From assembly GCF_965363235.1 (NCBI RefSeq), contig NC_134839.1:92709743-92773742 (forward strand): a stretch of 64,000 nt of DNA, in the 5' to 3' direction. The position numbers and the translations under genes are program-made. The stretch comes from Mytilus galloprovincialis. Lineage: Eukaryota; Mollusca; Bivalvia; Mytilida; Mytilidae. Below are positions 48,001 to 58,729 of this stretch, piece after piece (within the stretch, counting starts at the first letter, position 1; every line of letters starts with the position of its first letter). Under the pieces are notes generated by a model that saw only the letters and a program-made list of their open reading frames with translations, had not been told where the DNA came from and did no database searches.

Positions 48001-49251
48001 AGGACTCACTGAAAAACTTTTATAAATGCAAGATTTTGGGTCAACTTGAGAATATTAAATCTAATAACACAGGTAAACTAAGATTTTATAGTAAAATGTG
48101 CTCATCATTTGACTTGAAAGCTTACTTAAGATTTGATATTAAAAAATATGATAGGTCACTGCTTACAAAAATTAGAATAAGTGCACATTCACTTGCAATT
48201 GAAACTGGGAGGTATAGCAAACCAAAAATTTTAGCAAGTGAAAGATACTGCAAACTTTGTAAAGATAAAGTGGAAGATGAAGTTCATTTTCTTTTACATT
48301 GTCCTCTATATAAAGACCTTCGAGAGAAGTTTCATATTTTCAAAAACCTTAATAATGATGATGATATTAAATCAACGATCTATTTACTTAACCCAGTAAA
48401 TCTAGTTAACACCAGACAAATATGTAGTTATTTAAGTCAAGCTTTTGAAGCTCGTAATAATAATCTAATGTCAGTTGGTCTACCATAAGTATAATACTAT
48501 GTAATACTGTGATATTATATATATAATTGGTACTTCAAATGTTTTCTTTATGTTGTATTTGCATAAATTGTCATGTTTAATGTGTTTATATCTTGGAATA
48601 CGCATTGTATCATATGTGCTTTGTCCAATAAAATATTTGAATTTGAATTTGAATTAAATATCAGCTGTATTTGTACGAGGCTAAGAAACGCGTGTGCTGC
48701 GAGTTTCAGCGAGCAATTACTCCTGTGTCTATCCGTGTTATCTGTTTTTCCAAAGTTTTGGCTTCGTGCGAACATTATGTGGGTATATCAAGTCATGTAT
48801 ACAGAACGCTGAAAACTGTTCTTTTAAATTTGATTAAGCATCAAGATGCATGCATACAGTCAAAAGTTGATGAAAAAAATGGGCATACAATATATAACTG
48901 CGAAGAGTACATTGTGTAACCACAGGCACTTGTTTCTATCTATGGGAAGGTCGACTATCCAACTTCTATTTATATGGATAGTTGACCTTTTTATGGATAG
49001 AAACAAGTGCCTGTGCTTCAGCAATGAGATACATACCATATAGTCGGATTAAAAAGTCCCCATCATGGACATATTTACGAAAAATAAAAGTTCTCAATAA
49101 GTTTTTATATTAAATATATCAAATGTTCTATGTTTTAGGTGGTGATTGGGTACGTACTAAGATAGATGCCTGGAATAAACAACATATGTACAGGAGTTTG
49201 GTTGGATTGTCTGTATTCGGACTGTGGATCTTTGCCATTAGTAAATCATAA
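45046..49251 (+). CDS. DUF1772 (anthrone-oxygenase-like) four-TM protein, copy 1
   Basis: Three exons: 45046-45222, 47320-47500, 49139-49251; 471 nt, 156 residues. Exon 1 starts MEVDKLDVLK and the start is shared with copy 2. Hydrophobic segments lie near residues 9-30, 62-77, 88-108 and 138-154. Small polar patches (N and P in INIVDMPAL, then ARRFWKE and WQGG) fit the DUF1772 family as I know it; some fungal relatives oxidise anthrones, but no metazoan role is established. Intron 2 must use a GC donor (GAG|GCAATT) with a normal TTTTAG acceptor. AATAAA at 49425-49430 could be the polyadenylation signal. Introns contain a TIR element (45391-45555), a repeat (47140-47283), a LINE fragment (47800-48655) and a hairpin (48921-49015). 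Confidence 0.75.
45391..45555. mobile_element. Short TIR element (MITE), CAGTGGCGGATCCA type
   Basis: 165 bp. Ends are CAGGGGCGGATCCAGC and TTGGATCCGCCACTG, inverted complements with one mismatch early; AAACC flanks both sides. G- and C-runs fill the interior. The TIR resembles those of hAT-like MITEs, but the 5-bp repeat does not fit hAT, so the superfamily is open. Lies in intron 1 of DUF1772 copy 1. Confidence 0.8.
47140..47283 (-). repeat. Retroelement-tail repeat, reverse copy
   Basis: Reverse complement of the 58270-58400 segment (CATTGGCAATCATACCACATC and the GTCTTCAACAAT motif), ending in an A-run on the plus strand. In intron 1 of DUF1772 copy 1, close to exon 2. Confidence 0.7.
47800..48655 (+). 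mobile_element. 5'-truncated LINE fragment (ORF2 C-terminus) in intron 2
   Basis: An open frame at 47811-48488 (225 codons) encodes the end of a LINE ORF2: SAHSLAIETGRYSKPKILA, a CKLC-x8-H-x4-C knuckle and a conserved tail, followed by a 3' end with AATAAAATATTTGAATTTGAA repeats. It is different from the LINE at the left edge. Not a host gene although open. Confidence 0.8.
48921..49015. repeat. 95-bp hairpin in DUF1772 copy 1 intron 2
   Basis: CACAGGCACTTGTTTCTATC and GATAGAAACAAGTGCCTGTG are exact complements at the ends; inner arms (GGTCGACTATCC and GGATAGTTGACC) pair with one mismatch around a 15-nt loop. Confidence 0.85.
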
Positions 49252-49439
49252 TTACATCACTTCCAGTACAAGTTCACGTGGTTAAATGTATCAGCTTGAG
49301 TAAATGCATGACTGGTGTATTGTTTTTGTGCACTGAGGAACAAGATGTTCGACGCAAAATAACACAAATATAAAAGAAACCAGTATCATAGATTGTTTTA
49401 TATTATGTTTTCACTTTGGTAGTAAATAAAGTCATCATA

Positions 49440-49510
49440 GATACCTAAATTAACGTTTTGTATGCTAGATGCGCGTTTCGTTTACAAAAGACTCATAAGT
49501 GACGCACGAA
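49440..49510 (-). repeat. Hammerhead-ribozyme-like repeat, decayed (tentative)
   Basis: On the minus strand: CTTATGA (49493-49499), a short stem-loop GTCTTTTGTAAAC, GAAAC (49475-49479), then ACGCGCATCTAGCAT. I recall the common bivalve version as CTGATGA...GAAAC, the hammerhead catalytic core. Here the core G is T and stem I is not evident, so activity is unlikely. Confidence 0.35.
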
Positions 49511-49552
49511 TCAGACAGTTAAAACAGGCCAAATAAAGAACGAAGTTAAAGA

Positions 49553-50600
49553 GTGTTTATATATCTCAACTTGTACGATTCGCTCGTGTATGTAACAATG
49601 TATTAGATTTTAGCGAGAGAAATTTATGTATTACTGAAAAATTATTACACCAGGGTTTTCGATATCACAAACTGGTCAAAACATTTACTAAATTTTATCA
49701 CCGGTATAAGGAAATAATTCGTAAATATAACTCAACATGCAGACATCTTATACGTTCAGGTATTTCACATCCAAAATTTTATGGAAATATTCTTTATAAA
49801 GCACAAAAATGTCAGTATTCTCCTCAGAAACTAACAAAACCTTTAAATAGACTTATTAAAAGGGGATATAGTTACGATACTGTTGTCAGGTCATTAAAGA
49901 TTGCATATTTTGGCTTTAACATTGATTCACTGATAGGGTCTTTGCATCGGCACTAAACACATTTATTTCTAAAAAAACAGTTGTTGGCATGACACGGGTT
50001 ATGTTCTTCTCATATATTTTATGATAGTATGATACTAAACCCCTAACGGGAGGGATTGTACCTGATATTCATATGATGAAGACATAATCTTTCAATCAGT
50101 TTAATTGAGGTCTGGAGCTGGCATGTCAGTTAACTGCTAGTAGTCTGTTGTTATTTGTGTATTATTGTCATTTTATTTATTTTCTTTTGTTACATCTTTT
50201 GACATCAGACTCGGACTTCTCTTGAACTGAATTTTAATGTGCGTATTGTTATTCTTTTACTTTTCTACATTGGTTAGAGGTATAGGGGGAGGGTTGAGAT
50301 CTCATAAACATGTTTAACCCCGACGCAATTTTGCGCCTGTCCCAAGTCAGGAGCCTCTGGCCTTTGTTAGTCTTGTATGATTTTAAATTTTAGTTTCTTG
50401 TGTATAATTCGGAGTTTAGTATGACGTCCATTATCACTGTACTATTATGCATATTTTAGGGGCCAGCTGAAGGACACCTATGGGTGCGGGAATTCTCGCT
50501 ACATTGAAGACCCATTGGTTGCCTTCGGCTGTTGTTTGCTCTATGGTCGGGTGGTTGTCGCTTTGACATATTCACCATTTCCTTTCTCAATTTTATTATT
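49553..50600 (+). mobile_element. Retroelement 3' fragment, YISQLVR type (copy after DUF1772-1)
   Basis: An open frame without ATG to TAA near 49956 reads VYISQLVRFARVCNNVLDF and continues to SLKIAYFGFNIDSL. About 640 bp of non-coding tail follow, ending TCTCAATTTTATTATT. The whole matches 54206-55240 closely. The reverse-transcriptase part is missing (5' truncation). Clade tentative (Penelope-like). Confidence 0.7.
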
Positions 50601-51299
50601 GAAGACTCAAATTTTCGAAAGGTTTTGTAAAGTAAATTGATATCAGTTGGTAAAGTGTTGTTTTCTATTCTATGATAGCAATTTCAAGTGGTTATACAAT
50701 TTCACTCCTTCGTCCCAGTCTACCCCTAGTATATAATTTACCTATTGTATTCATGGTTCAAAACATGCATGAAATATTTGCCACTGAACTCAAAGTAAAC
50801 ATATCAATCAATGCAAGTGCAAATGGTAGATGGCAGGATGAGTTGACTGTTCTTTATAATGGATGTGAAAACGCTCTGGGCATGGATAAATTGTGTGTGT
50901 TTTCATTTTGAACAACTGGTCACATTGGTCGGAGTATTAAGACTAACTGCATGATGTCGTTATTTCAACTTAGTAGTCGGTACATTTGTTATTCTTGAAA
51001 TCTTAACTTCATGTTAAAGTTCTGCGACCTTGCCACAATACAGTCACTAAGTCTCACTGTTACTTTGGTCCTATTGAAAGTCCAATATGACTACATGGGA
51101 CGAAGTACGAGACATACTGTGTGCGTAATAATTTATAACCAGCATTACTTATTTCAATATGGATATCTAGTCTTAAAATATATTTGAAAACAACTTACTG
51201 CTGAAAAATTTTTCACTATAGAAATCAGGATGTGAAATAATTGTCATACATCCATATTATACCACGATGGATCCATATAAATTAAGTTTTACCTTTACT

Positions 51300-51560
51300 T
51301 TTTTAGTAATGAGTTTGCATATGAGAAATCTTTCCATTGAAATTTTTCTAAGAAGTTGTTTTTATTAAATTCCGTGTTAGTGTCATTTCCCTTTGCCTGA
51401 AACTCTACTCTGCCCTCTAAGGATCGTTCCTCCTACCTCTCGTTTATCACTGACGGTCATTTTAGAGAAATGTTGTAATATATCAGTTCCCTTAATTTGA
51501 TTAAAATGTTACTGAATCTCGGAACCTTTTATCAATAGACATTCTTGAAAGTTTATAATT
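51300..51560. repeat. Dispersed repeat upstream of DUF1772 copy 2
   Basis: Shares TTTTTAGTAATGAGTTTGCA, CCTGAAACTCTAC and GACATTCTTGAAAGTTTAT blocks, in order, with 59777-60010. Origin unknown. Confidence 0.65.
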
Positions 51561-51733
51561 CTCTGCCTCTGTCAAAACTTTTGAAATATATGAATATTTC
51601 GTATTAAATGAAAACTTATTAAATATGTGATAGAAAATTATTCATATTTACTTACTCGAGTACAATCGTGAAAATGAACTGGATTCGCACTTTATATACA
51701 CTGTTTGTCATGTTTTAAGATCGTACGTAGAAG

Positions 51734-51853
51734 GCCATGAACGCACACTACACGAATTTAATCAGGATTAAGCAATTCCGGGAGATGATGTACGCCATGA
51801 ACGCACACTACACGAATTTAATCAGGATTAAGCAATTCCGGGAGATGATGTAC
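51734..51853 (+). repeat. 60-bp tandem duplication in the DUF1772 copy 2 promoter region
   Basis: Two exact 60-bp units starting GCCATGAACGCACAC at 51734 and 51794, ending 70 bp before the start codon. Copy 1 has a single diverged GCCATGAACGTACAT at the comparable place. Confidence 0.85.
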
Positions 51854-51922
51854 GCTGATAGCTATTTTTGTAAAGTAAGTATAGAGTGGTGTAGGTCGAT
51901 CTTTAGATCAGTTTAATACAAA

Positions 51923-53889
51923 ATGGAAGTAGACAAACTCGACATATTAAAATGTTTTGCTTTAGCGGCTACTGGTTTATTTGCTGGAGGTTCTATTTTA
52001 ATTAATGTTGTTATTAATCCCGCTCTAAGAAAGCTTATTGATATTGAAATAGCAAGGAGATTCTGGAAAGACAGTTTTTATAGAGCAGCAAAGTGGCAGG
52101 TATGTTGTAGTATTCACTCGAAAAATGTTTCTTTTGAACAAGAGCAGAACAAATAATAAACAGCCTTTTTCAAGTACTATTAAACTCCAATAAAGGTTAT
52201 TTAAACCAATGTGCGGTAACTTTTTAAACAAACCAGGTGATACATTTGAATTTTCATCAATTGAAGTTCTTAATTCACGAATACAGAATGAAATAAATGC
52301 AAGTAATTATAGGCAACCATACGACCTTAAACAATGAGAAAAAACATACCGTACTTCATTTTTTTTTTCTCATACAATTTTAGTTACAAGACTTACGATT
52401 TATTATATATTGCAGGGAGGACTTTGGACGTTAACAACTGTAGCTGGTGTTGCTGTCTGGTTTTTAGATGAATCCAGTTACAGACATCTTTGGTGCATTG
52501 GTAGCAGTGTCATGGCAACCATATTTCCATATAATATGTTCATTATGATGCCAGATGCCAACAGATTACTAAATGATACTGTCATCAAAGAACAAGGCAA
52601 TTTAATTACCCTCTTGAACTGCTAAAGTTAAATATAACTAATTTTGATTTAGATAGCCGTTGACGTTGTTCGTGTTGGTTGTTTTTTTTTAGTAAACAAT
52701 TTAACATTTATTTTTCAGCTTTTATTTGGTTTTAAGACTAAATGTAAGTGCATATACTGTGGGTACTGTATCAACGTCATATATGATAATATCTTATAAT
52801 GCATAGCTAGTTTTCCACACTTTTGGATTCATGCGGAATATTATGTGGATTAATCAAGTCATGTATATCGAACACTGAAAACGGTACTCTGATTACCCAA
52901 TTCCGTTGATTGTAAATTATAAAACAAGTATACACTCTGCTTAATAATGATTATCTTATAGTATGCACTGGCGGATCTAGAAATTTTCATAAGTTGGGTC
53001 CCACAGACTTCCTAAGAAGGGGGCCCGCTTCAGTCACGCTTCAGTGATTCCCTCTATAAGCAACCAACCCGGCCCCCTGTCCCCTTTAAAATGCGCATCT
53101 GGTATGTTTATTCTTTCAGTTGTAATGCCAGAAGATAGTAAAACAATTTTAAAAAGTGTATAGAATAGAATACAATAGAATATTTTTATTTCCCAAATTA
53201 CAGGGCCCATAAAGGGCATAAAATAAGATACAATTGATTTACATAATTGGTAACAACAACAATAATAGCGGCATATACATATATATATTTGGAATATAAG
53301 CATTGGTCAGAAGGAGAGCAAAAAAAACACAAATATATTGTGAATAAAATAATAAAATTACATTATATGCATTTATTCTCAAATTATTTACTTGACTTAG
53401 TGTCAGTGGTCATACCTGATCTCCTTAATTCAAAACAGTCACAAATATAACAGCCCAGTTTCTCCATAAGAGTTACATTTTCTTGGGTCAAGAGCCATAA
53501 AAATTTAGAAGATTTATTTAAATTTATAAAATTATAATAATTGTCAGAAATGTCTTGAAAAAAATCTTTCCTTTGAATATCAAAAAGATGGCATTCTAAT
53601 GAAAAATGAAGCTCCTCTTCAACTTTACCAAGTGAGCAATTAGAACAAAGACGCTCAGATCTTTCTATATGTTTTTTTGAATATCTGTGTATATACTGAG
53701 ATATTTTAACTTTATTCATGACTTTAAAATCAAATATTACAAATAACAAGTATGTTATTTTTTTCAGGTGTTAATTGGGTACGTACTAAGCTAGATGCCT
53801 ACGACAAACAACACATGTATAGGACTTTTGTTGGATTGTTTGTGTTCGGACTGTGGTTGTATGCCATGACCAATGGTTGTATGCCATGA
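51923..53889 (+). CDS. DUF1772 (anthrone-oxygenase-like) four-TM protein, copy 2
   Basis: Exons 51923-52099, 52416-52596 and 53768-53889; 480 nt, 159 residues. Exons 1 and 2 have exactly the lengths of copy 1 (177 and 181 nt) and similar protein (MEVDKLDILKCFALAATGLF...; WFLDESSYRHLWCIGSSVMA). Intron 2 again needs a GC donor (AAG|GCAATT) with a TTTCAG acceptor. A 20-bp tandem duplication at 53854-53893 changes the C-terminus from an expected LWLYAMTKP to LWLYAMTNGCMP. Amino-acid divergence from copy 1 is larger than that between the flanking retroelement tails. Function unknown in animals; membrane location inferred. Confidence 0.75.
52971..53100. repeat. Possible CAGTGGCGGATC-type element fragment
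   Basis: CACTGGCGGATCTAG followed by GGG/CCC-rich sequence resembles the left half of the MITE at 45391-45555; no right TIR is seen. Confidence 0.4.
53150..53755 (-). mobile_element. 5'-truncated LINE fragment in DUF1772 copy 2 intron 2
   Basis: Minus-strand frame 53384-53749 reads YIHRYSKKHIERSERLCSNC then LHFSLEC, a LINE ORF2 knuckle and tail, followed by a 3' end of ATTCTATTGT-type repeats near 53160. It is a different family and orientation from the insertion in copy 1. Confidence 0.75.
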
Positions 53890-53893
53890 CCAA
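53854..53893 (+). repeat. 20-bp tandem duplication in the last coding exon
   Basis: TGGTTGTATGCCATGACCAA occurs twice in a row. Being 20 bp it shifts the frame after codon MT, and the new stop is TGA at 53887-53889. Confidence 0.9.
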
Positions 53894-53994
53894 ACCATAA
53901 CTACGTGGATTTCGTCCCAAGTACAAGTAACCGATGAACCAGAAAAATTAATATGAAGGGAGAAAACACCACATATAACAGTAACCAATATAGA

Positions 53995-55240
53995 CTGTTT
54001 TATAAATGAAATTTATCCTGTTGAACTTACTTTAAATAAAGCTAATACTAACAATGACCACTGCCCTTTTCTCGATCTTGATATCTATATCACTAATGGA
54101 AAGCTGAATACTAAAATTTAAGATAAAAGGGATGATTTTTCATTTCCTATCGTTAATTATCCGTTTTTAGATGGTGACGTTCCCTTGTCACCATCTTATG
54201 GTGTTTATATATCTCAACTTGTACGATTCGCTCGTGTATGTAACAATGTTTTCGATTTTAACGAGAGAAATTTATGTATTACTGCAAAATTATTACACCG
54301 GGGTTTTCGATATCACAAACTAGTCAAAACATTTACTAAATTTTATCATCGGTATAAAGACATCATTCGTAAATATAGCTCAACATGCAGACTTCTAATA
54401 CGTTCAGGTATTTCACATCCAATTTTTTATGGTAATATTCTTTATAAAGCACAAAGGTGTCAGTATTCACCTCAGAAACTTACAAAACCTTTGAATAGAC
54501 TTATTAAGAAGGGATATAATTACGATACTGTTGTCAAGTCATTAAAGATTGCATATTTTGGCGTTAATATTGAGTCACTGATAAAGTCTTTGCATCGAAA
54601 CTAAACACATTTATTCTAAAAACAGTTATTGGCATGACACGGGTTATGTTCTTCTCATATATGTTATGATGGTATGATACTAAACCCCTAACGGGAAGGA
54701 TTGTGCCTGATGTTCATATGATGAAATCATAATCTTTCAGTCAGTTTAATTGAAGTCTGGAGCTGGCATGTCAGTTAACTGCTAGTAGTCTGTTGTTATT
54801 TATGTATTATTGTCATTTTGTTTATTTTCTTTGGTTACATCTTCTGACATCAGACTCGGATTTCTCTTGAACTGAATTTTAATGTGCGTATTGTTATGCG
54901 TTTACTTTACTACATTGGTTAGAGGTATAGGGGAGGGTTGAGATCTCACAAACATGTTTAACCCCGCCGCATTTTTGCGCCTGTCCCAAGTCAGGAGCCT
55001 CTGGCCTTTGTTAGTCTTGTATTATTTTAATTTTAGTTTCTTGTGTACAATTTGGAAATTAGTATGGCGTTCATTATCACTGGACTAGTATATATTTGTT
55101 TAGGGGCCAGCTGAAGGACGCCTCCGGGTGCGGGAAATTCTTGCTACATTGAAGACCTGTTGGTGACCCTCTGCTGTTGTTTTTTATTTGGTCGGGTTGT
55201 TGTCTCTTTGACACATTCCCCATTTCCATTCTCAATTTTA
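53995..55240 (+). mobile_element. Retroelement 3' fragment, YISQLVR type (copy after DUF1772-2)
   Basis: Starts with coding-like sequence INEIYPVELTLNKANTN, FLDLDIYITNGKLNTKI and DKRDDFSFPIVNYPFLDGD, then an open frame 54185-54604 (GVYISQLVRFARVC...SLHRN) and a ~640-bp tail. The FLDL...DKRDDF pattern suggests the thumb region of a Penelope-like reverse transcriptase; clade uncertain. Truncated and not functional. Confidence 0.7.
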
Positions 55241-55939
55241 TGTTTTATAACATACTTTCACTTAAGATATATTGGTACAGTTTTGTTTACATTCGATGAC
55301 AGTGTAACATGTAACTATCATAAAGCATTTTTAATCCCTTAAATTCGTTTCTGTGATACATTGTGCCATAGACGTTAGCCTGCTTTTGATTTATCGAACC
55401 TTTCTTTTAACTGGAGATATTTTGTTTTTTTTTTTTTTTTTAGTAGCACACATATTTTTTCATTTCAGTAATTATATTTTTACATGGTAATATTCCTTTT
55501 CCATCTTTTGAATACGTTTTCAAATTTTTAACTTATATTTGATAATTTGTAATAGCAATCTTATTTTAGACTTTTTTGGCTATTTATTTTACCAACTTTA
55601 TTCAGTATAATTTTTTACTCTTTTTTCTTATTTTGATTCATTGATATATATATTCTACTTTTTTGAAAAAAATCCACATTATTAATCCTTTTATCTAGAA
55701 AAGTTTTAACACTTAAATATTTATTTTGTGGGTTCATGTTTTATATTTTTATCACTGTCTGTGTGTATATTTCGTTTAACATGTGATGATCTGTGATGTA
55801 AAGCGCTTTGAGTAATATTGTTTTTAGATTTAGCGCTATAGAAAAATTGTAATAATAATAATAAATAATACAAATAAAAATGTATTTTGAATAGAAACAA
55901 CATGAAAATAATAACTAAAGTATGATGCTCAGCAATATG
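55241..55939. other. AT-rich non-coding stretch
   Basis: T-rich sequence with an AATAATAATA run near 55850. GTAAAGCGCTTTGAGTA near 55800 looks like a retroposon tail but was not matched within the window. Confidence 0.4.
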
Positions 55940-57583
55940 CCGGTGTCCTATAGCCATTCTTTCCCCATGCCAATTCCCCCCTAATAGCACGAGAAGCTAA
56001 TGTTTCCCGCTTGAATTATAACGTCGCCGACGTCAGTTCAAAATTTTTATCCAAAAAGAAAATAGCAACATTTTTTTTTAAATTATTTTAGCGGTACGAA
56101 ACCTTCATTGTCAATGATTTATACTTTATACAATAAAGTATACAGTATCAATATACGTGTCTTATATATACATGCTTATATTTTATTGTTGTCTGTTTGG
56201 TATTAAATTAATAATTAACCAATATCAACCAACAACATAATTGTACTACATGATCTTGGCTTCGGAATGGCGCATAAAGAAGGTGGTAGCTTTAAACATT
56301 CCCCCCCCCCCCCCCCCCAATAATAATCCAGCCTTGGACAGCACCCCATAAGAAAAACATGTAAAATATCAGTTGGCTTAACTAAAAATGTTGATATGGT
56401 GCACAATAATCACTTAGCACCGGAATAAGAGTACTCTCAGTTACTGAAAGCTATTTCAAAACCAATTACAACTAATAGCAATCATGCTCTCCACGACTGG
56501 TTGTTGTTTAATAACGAAATGACTACTTATGCGACATTGCTACATTTCATATTAAAAAAAGCATGCAGAGACATACATTAACTGCGAAACCATGTATAAA
56601 TAATATGGTTGTGAAATGACAGTTGTCAATTGTTGTGGCAATACATTTTAAAAATGTTTCTTGGATTATGATAAATCCCAACGAAAACTTTTTGGCATTT
56701 TAAAGCATTAGGGTATTAGTATGGAGTAATTAAAACACCTATAGTAAGTTTTCAGGTCAAAAGAATGCATGTTAATGTCAGCATAATGAAGATTTTGAAT
56801 ACCAGACAAAATAACACATCAAAATGCATTTACAGACGGACTGATGAACATATAGACAGACGATGGACAGACACGTTGACACATTATAATATGGTAGACA
56901 TATAGACCGACTGGTATGTATAGACCGACAGGTGGGCACATACACAGACTGGTATAGTAGGCAGATTGGTGAATACATAAACTGACTGGTAAACATGTAG
57001 ATAGACTATTGAACACGAAGACAGACTAGTAGACATGTAGACAGAATACTAAGCACAAAGACGGACTGGTGAATATGAAGTCAGACTATTGAAAATGCAT
57101 ACAGACTAGTGAACACATAGACAGACCGATGAAAATGTAGACGGACTAGTCTAGTGGACAAAGACAGACTTGAGGAATCATATCCAGACTGTTGAGAATG
57201 TAGACAGACTATTATAAAATACTGGTGGAAATTAAAACAAACTAGTTGTCACATAGACAGAATGATGAACATGTATAGACAGACTTGTGTTAATGTAAAT
57301 TGACAAAATATTTGTCAGCGTAAAAATATAATTCTATCTCTGATGGGTTAAATTTTCAGACTTGTAAATATAGTGAAATCTATACTATCGGGGGGGGGGG
57401 GGGGGGGGGGGGAGGGGGGGTAGATTGGTATGGGGAAAGGTGACTATATGTATACGTATTGCCAAATTTCCGCGGAGGAAGGATGGCAATGATCCAAAAT
57501 TTCCCCGGGGTAAAGATTGGCTCATGCCAGTTTTCCCCCGGGGGAAAAACTGGCATGGGGGAAGAATGACTATATAACACCGG
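55940..57583. repeat. Inverted-repeat-bounded segment, CCGGTGT termini
   Basis: 55940-55981 (CCGGTGTCCTATAGCCATTC...) is the inverted complement of 57540-57583 (...GAATGACTATATAACACCGG) at most positions. Next to the right end is a 35-bp palindrome at 57523-57557 (CATGCCAGTTTTCCCCC / GGGGGAAAAACTGGCATG). A further partial copy of the end lies near 57429-57455. It may be one element or separate short palindromic repeats; no target duplication is clear. Confidence 0.5.
56820..57310 (+). repeat. Degenerate ~24-bp minisatellite
   Basis: About twenty imperfect units built on ACATGTAGACAGACTAGTGA. It is followed by a G-tract of more than 25 bases (57390-57420). Confidence 0.8.
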
Positions 57584-58049
57584 TACTTGTGCTATTTAGG
57601 AACCTTAAATAATTACAATCACCTAGGTCTATGCACTTATTCAACAAAGGACACACTAACATTGTGGATGGTAATATAATGCATTTCTTTCTTTTTTCGT
57701 GTAAAGCTAACCATTTTGTCTGTTTACTTTCTCTCCGTCTTTTTTTAGTTTTTGCTCAAATCTCAAAAGAGGGTAGAAAAATATTCATTTAAGGACAATT
57801 ACTTCTGTAAAGAGTGACAGTCTATATTACCAAGGAATTGTATATACAATTCCTTACAATTCCTTGATATTACGTTAAATTATATCTGCAAACTTTGACT
57901 TGTTTGTAGATGTTGCCTTGCTGGTCATTTTTGTTATTTAAAGTTTCTATTTATCTGTTTTAATTTTTATCATTATTTTTGTCCATCTGATGAGTTAAGC
58001 CTTTTTCAACTGATTTTTATAGTTCGTTCTTATGTTGTACTGTTATACC
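57584..58049. other. Non-coding spacer
   Basis: No gene. A perfect 24-bp palindrome at 57832-57855 is built from AAGGAATTGTAT and its complement. Confidence 0.5.
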
Positions 58050-58400
58050 ACTGTCCCAGGTTAGGGGGAGGGTTGGGATCCCGCTAACATGTTTAATCCC
58101 GCCACATTATTTATGTATGTGCCTGTCCCAAGTCAGGAGCCTGTAATTCAGTGGTTGTCGTTTGTTTATGTGTTACATATTTGTTTTTCGTTCATTTTTT
58201 TTACATAAATATATAAGGCCGTTAGTTTTCTCGTTTAAATTGTTTTACATTGTCTTATCGGGGCCTATTATAGCTGACTATGCGGTATGGGCTTTGCTCA
58301 TTGTTGAAGGCCGTATGGTAACCTATAGTTGTTAATGTCTGTGTCATTTTGCTCTTTTGTGGATAGTTGTCTCATTGGCAATCATACCACATCTTCTTTT
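58050..58400 (+). repeat. Retroelement-tail repeat
   Basis: Contains AACATGTTTAATCCCGCCAC, GCCTGTCCCAAGTCAGGAGC, GCGGTATGGGCTTTGCTCAT and CATTGGCAATCATACCACATC. The same modules occur reversed at 43670-44010 and 47140-47283. I recall it as very common in bivalves. Confidence 0.7.
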
Positions 58401-58729
58401 TTATATATAAATCAGAACGCAAAAAATTTAGTACAAACCGTCATTAATGGGCCATTACTCCAATAAGGAGTCGTCGGACGATTTCCTCCATATGGTCTTA
58501 AATGTAGGTCTTGTCTTCCTGATCAGTTTCGGTTAATTAAGTTCCTCTCTAGCTATCATAATGATTAAAACTTATAAGGGAAAATTCCCTCAAAAAAATG
58601 TTAAAATCGAAGGGCAATAACTCTAATAAAGAATTGACAGACGATTTCTACCATTGGACTTGTTAGCAGATCTTGCCTTGCTGGTCACGTTTTTATTCAA
58701 AGTTTCTTAGAATCTTTTACAAAATTGAG

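Noticed and set aside
47811-48488. 225-codon ORF as a host gene
   Set aside because: Its Cys/His knuckle and 3' repeat tail identify it as a LINE ORF2 end inside an intron.
50672-50911. 79-codon ORF between the DUF1772 genes
   Set aside because: No domain, signal, duplicate in the other gene copy, or splice support.
56819-57016. Tyr/Cys/Leu-rich minus-strand ORFs
   Set aside because: Products of the minisatellite repeating in an open frame.
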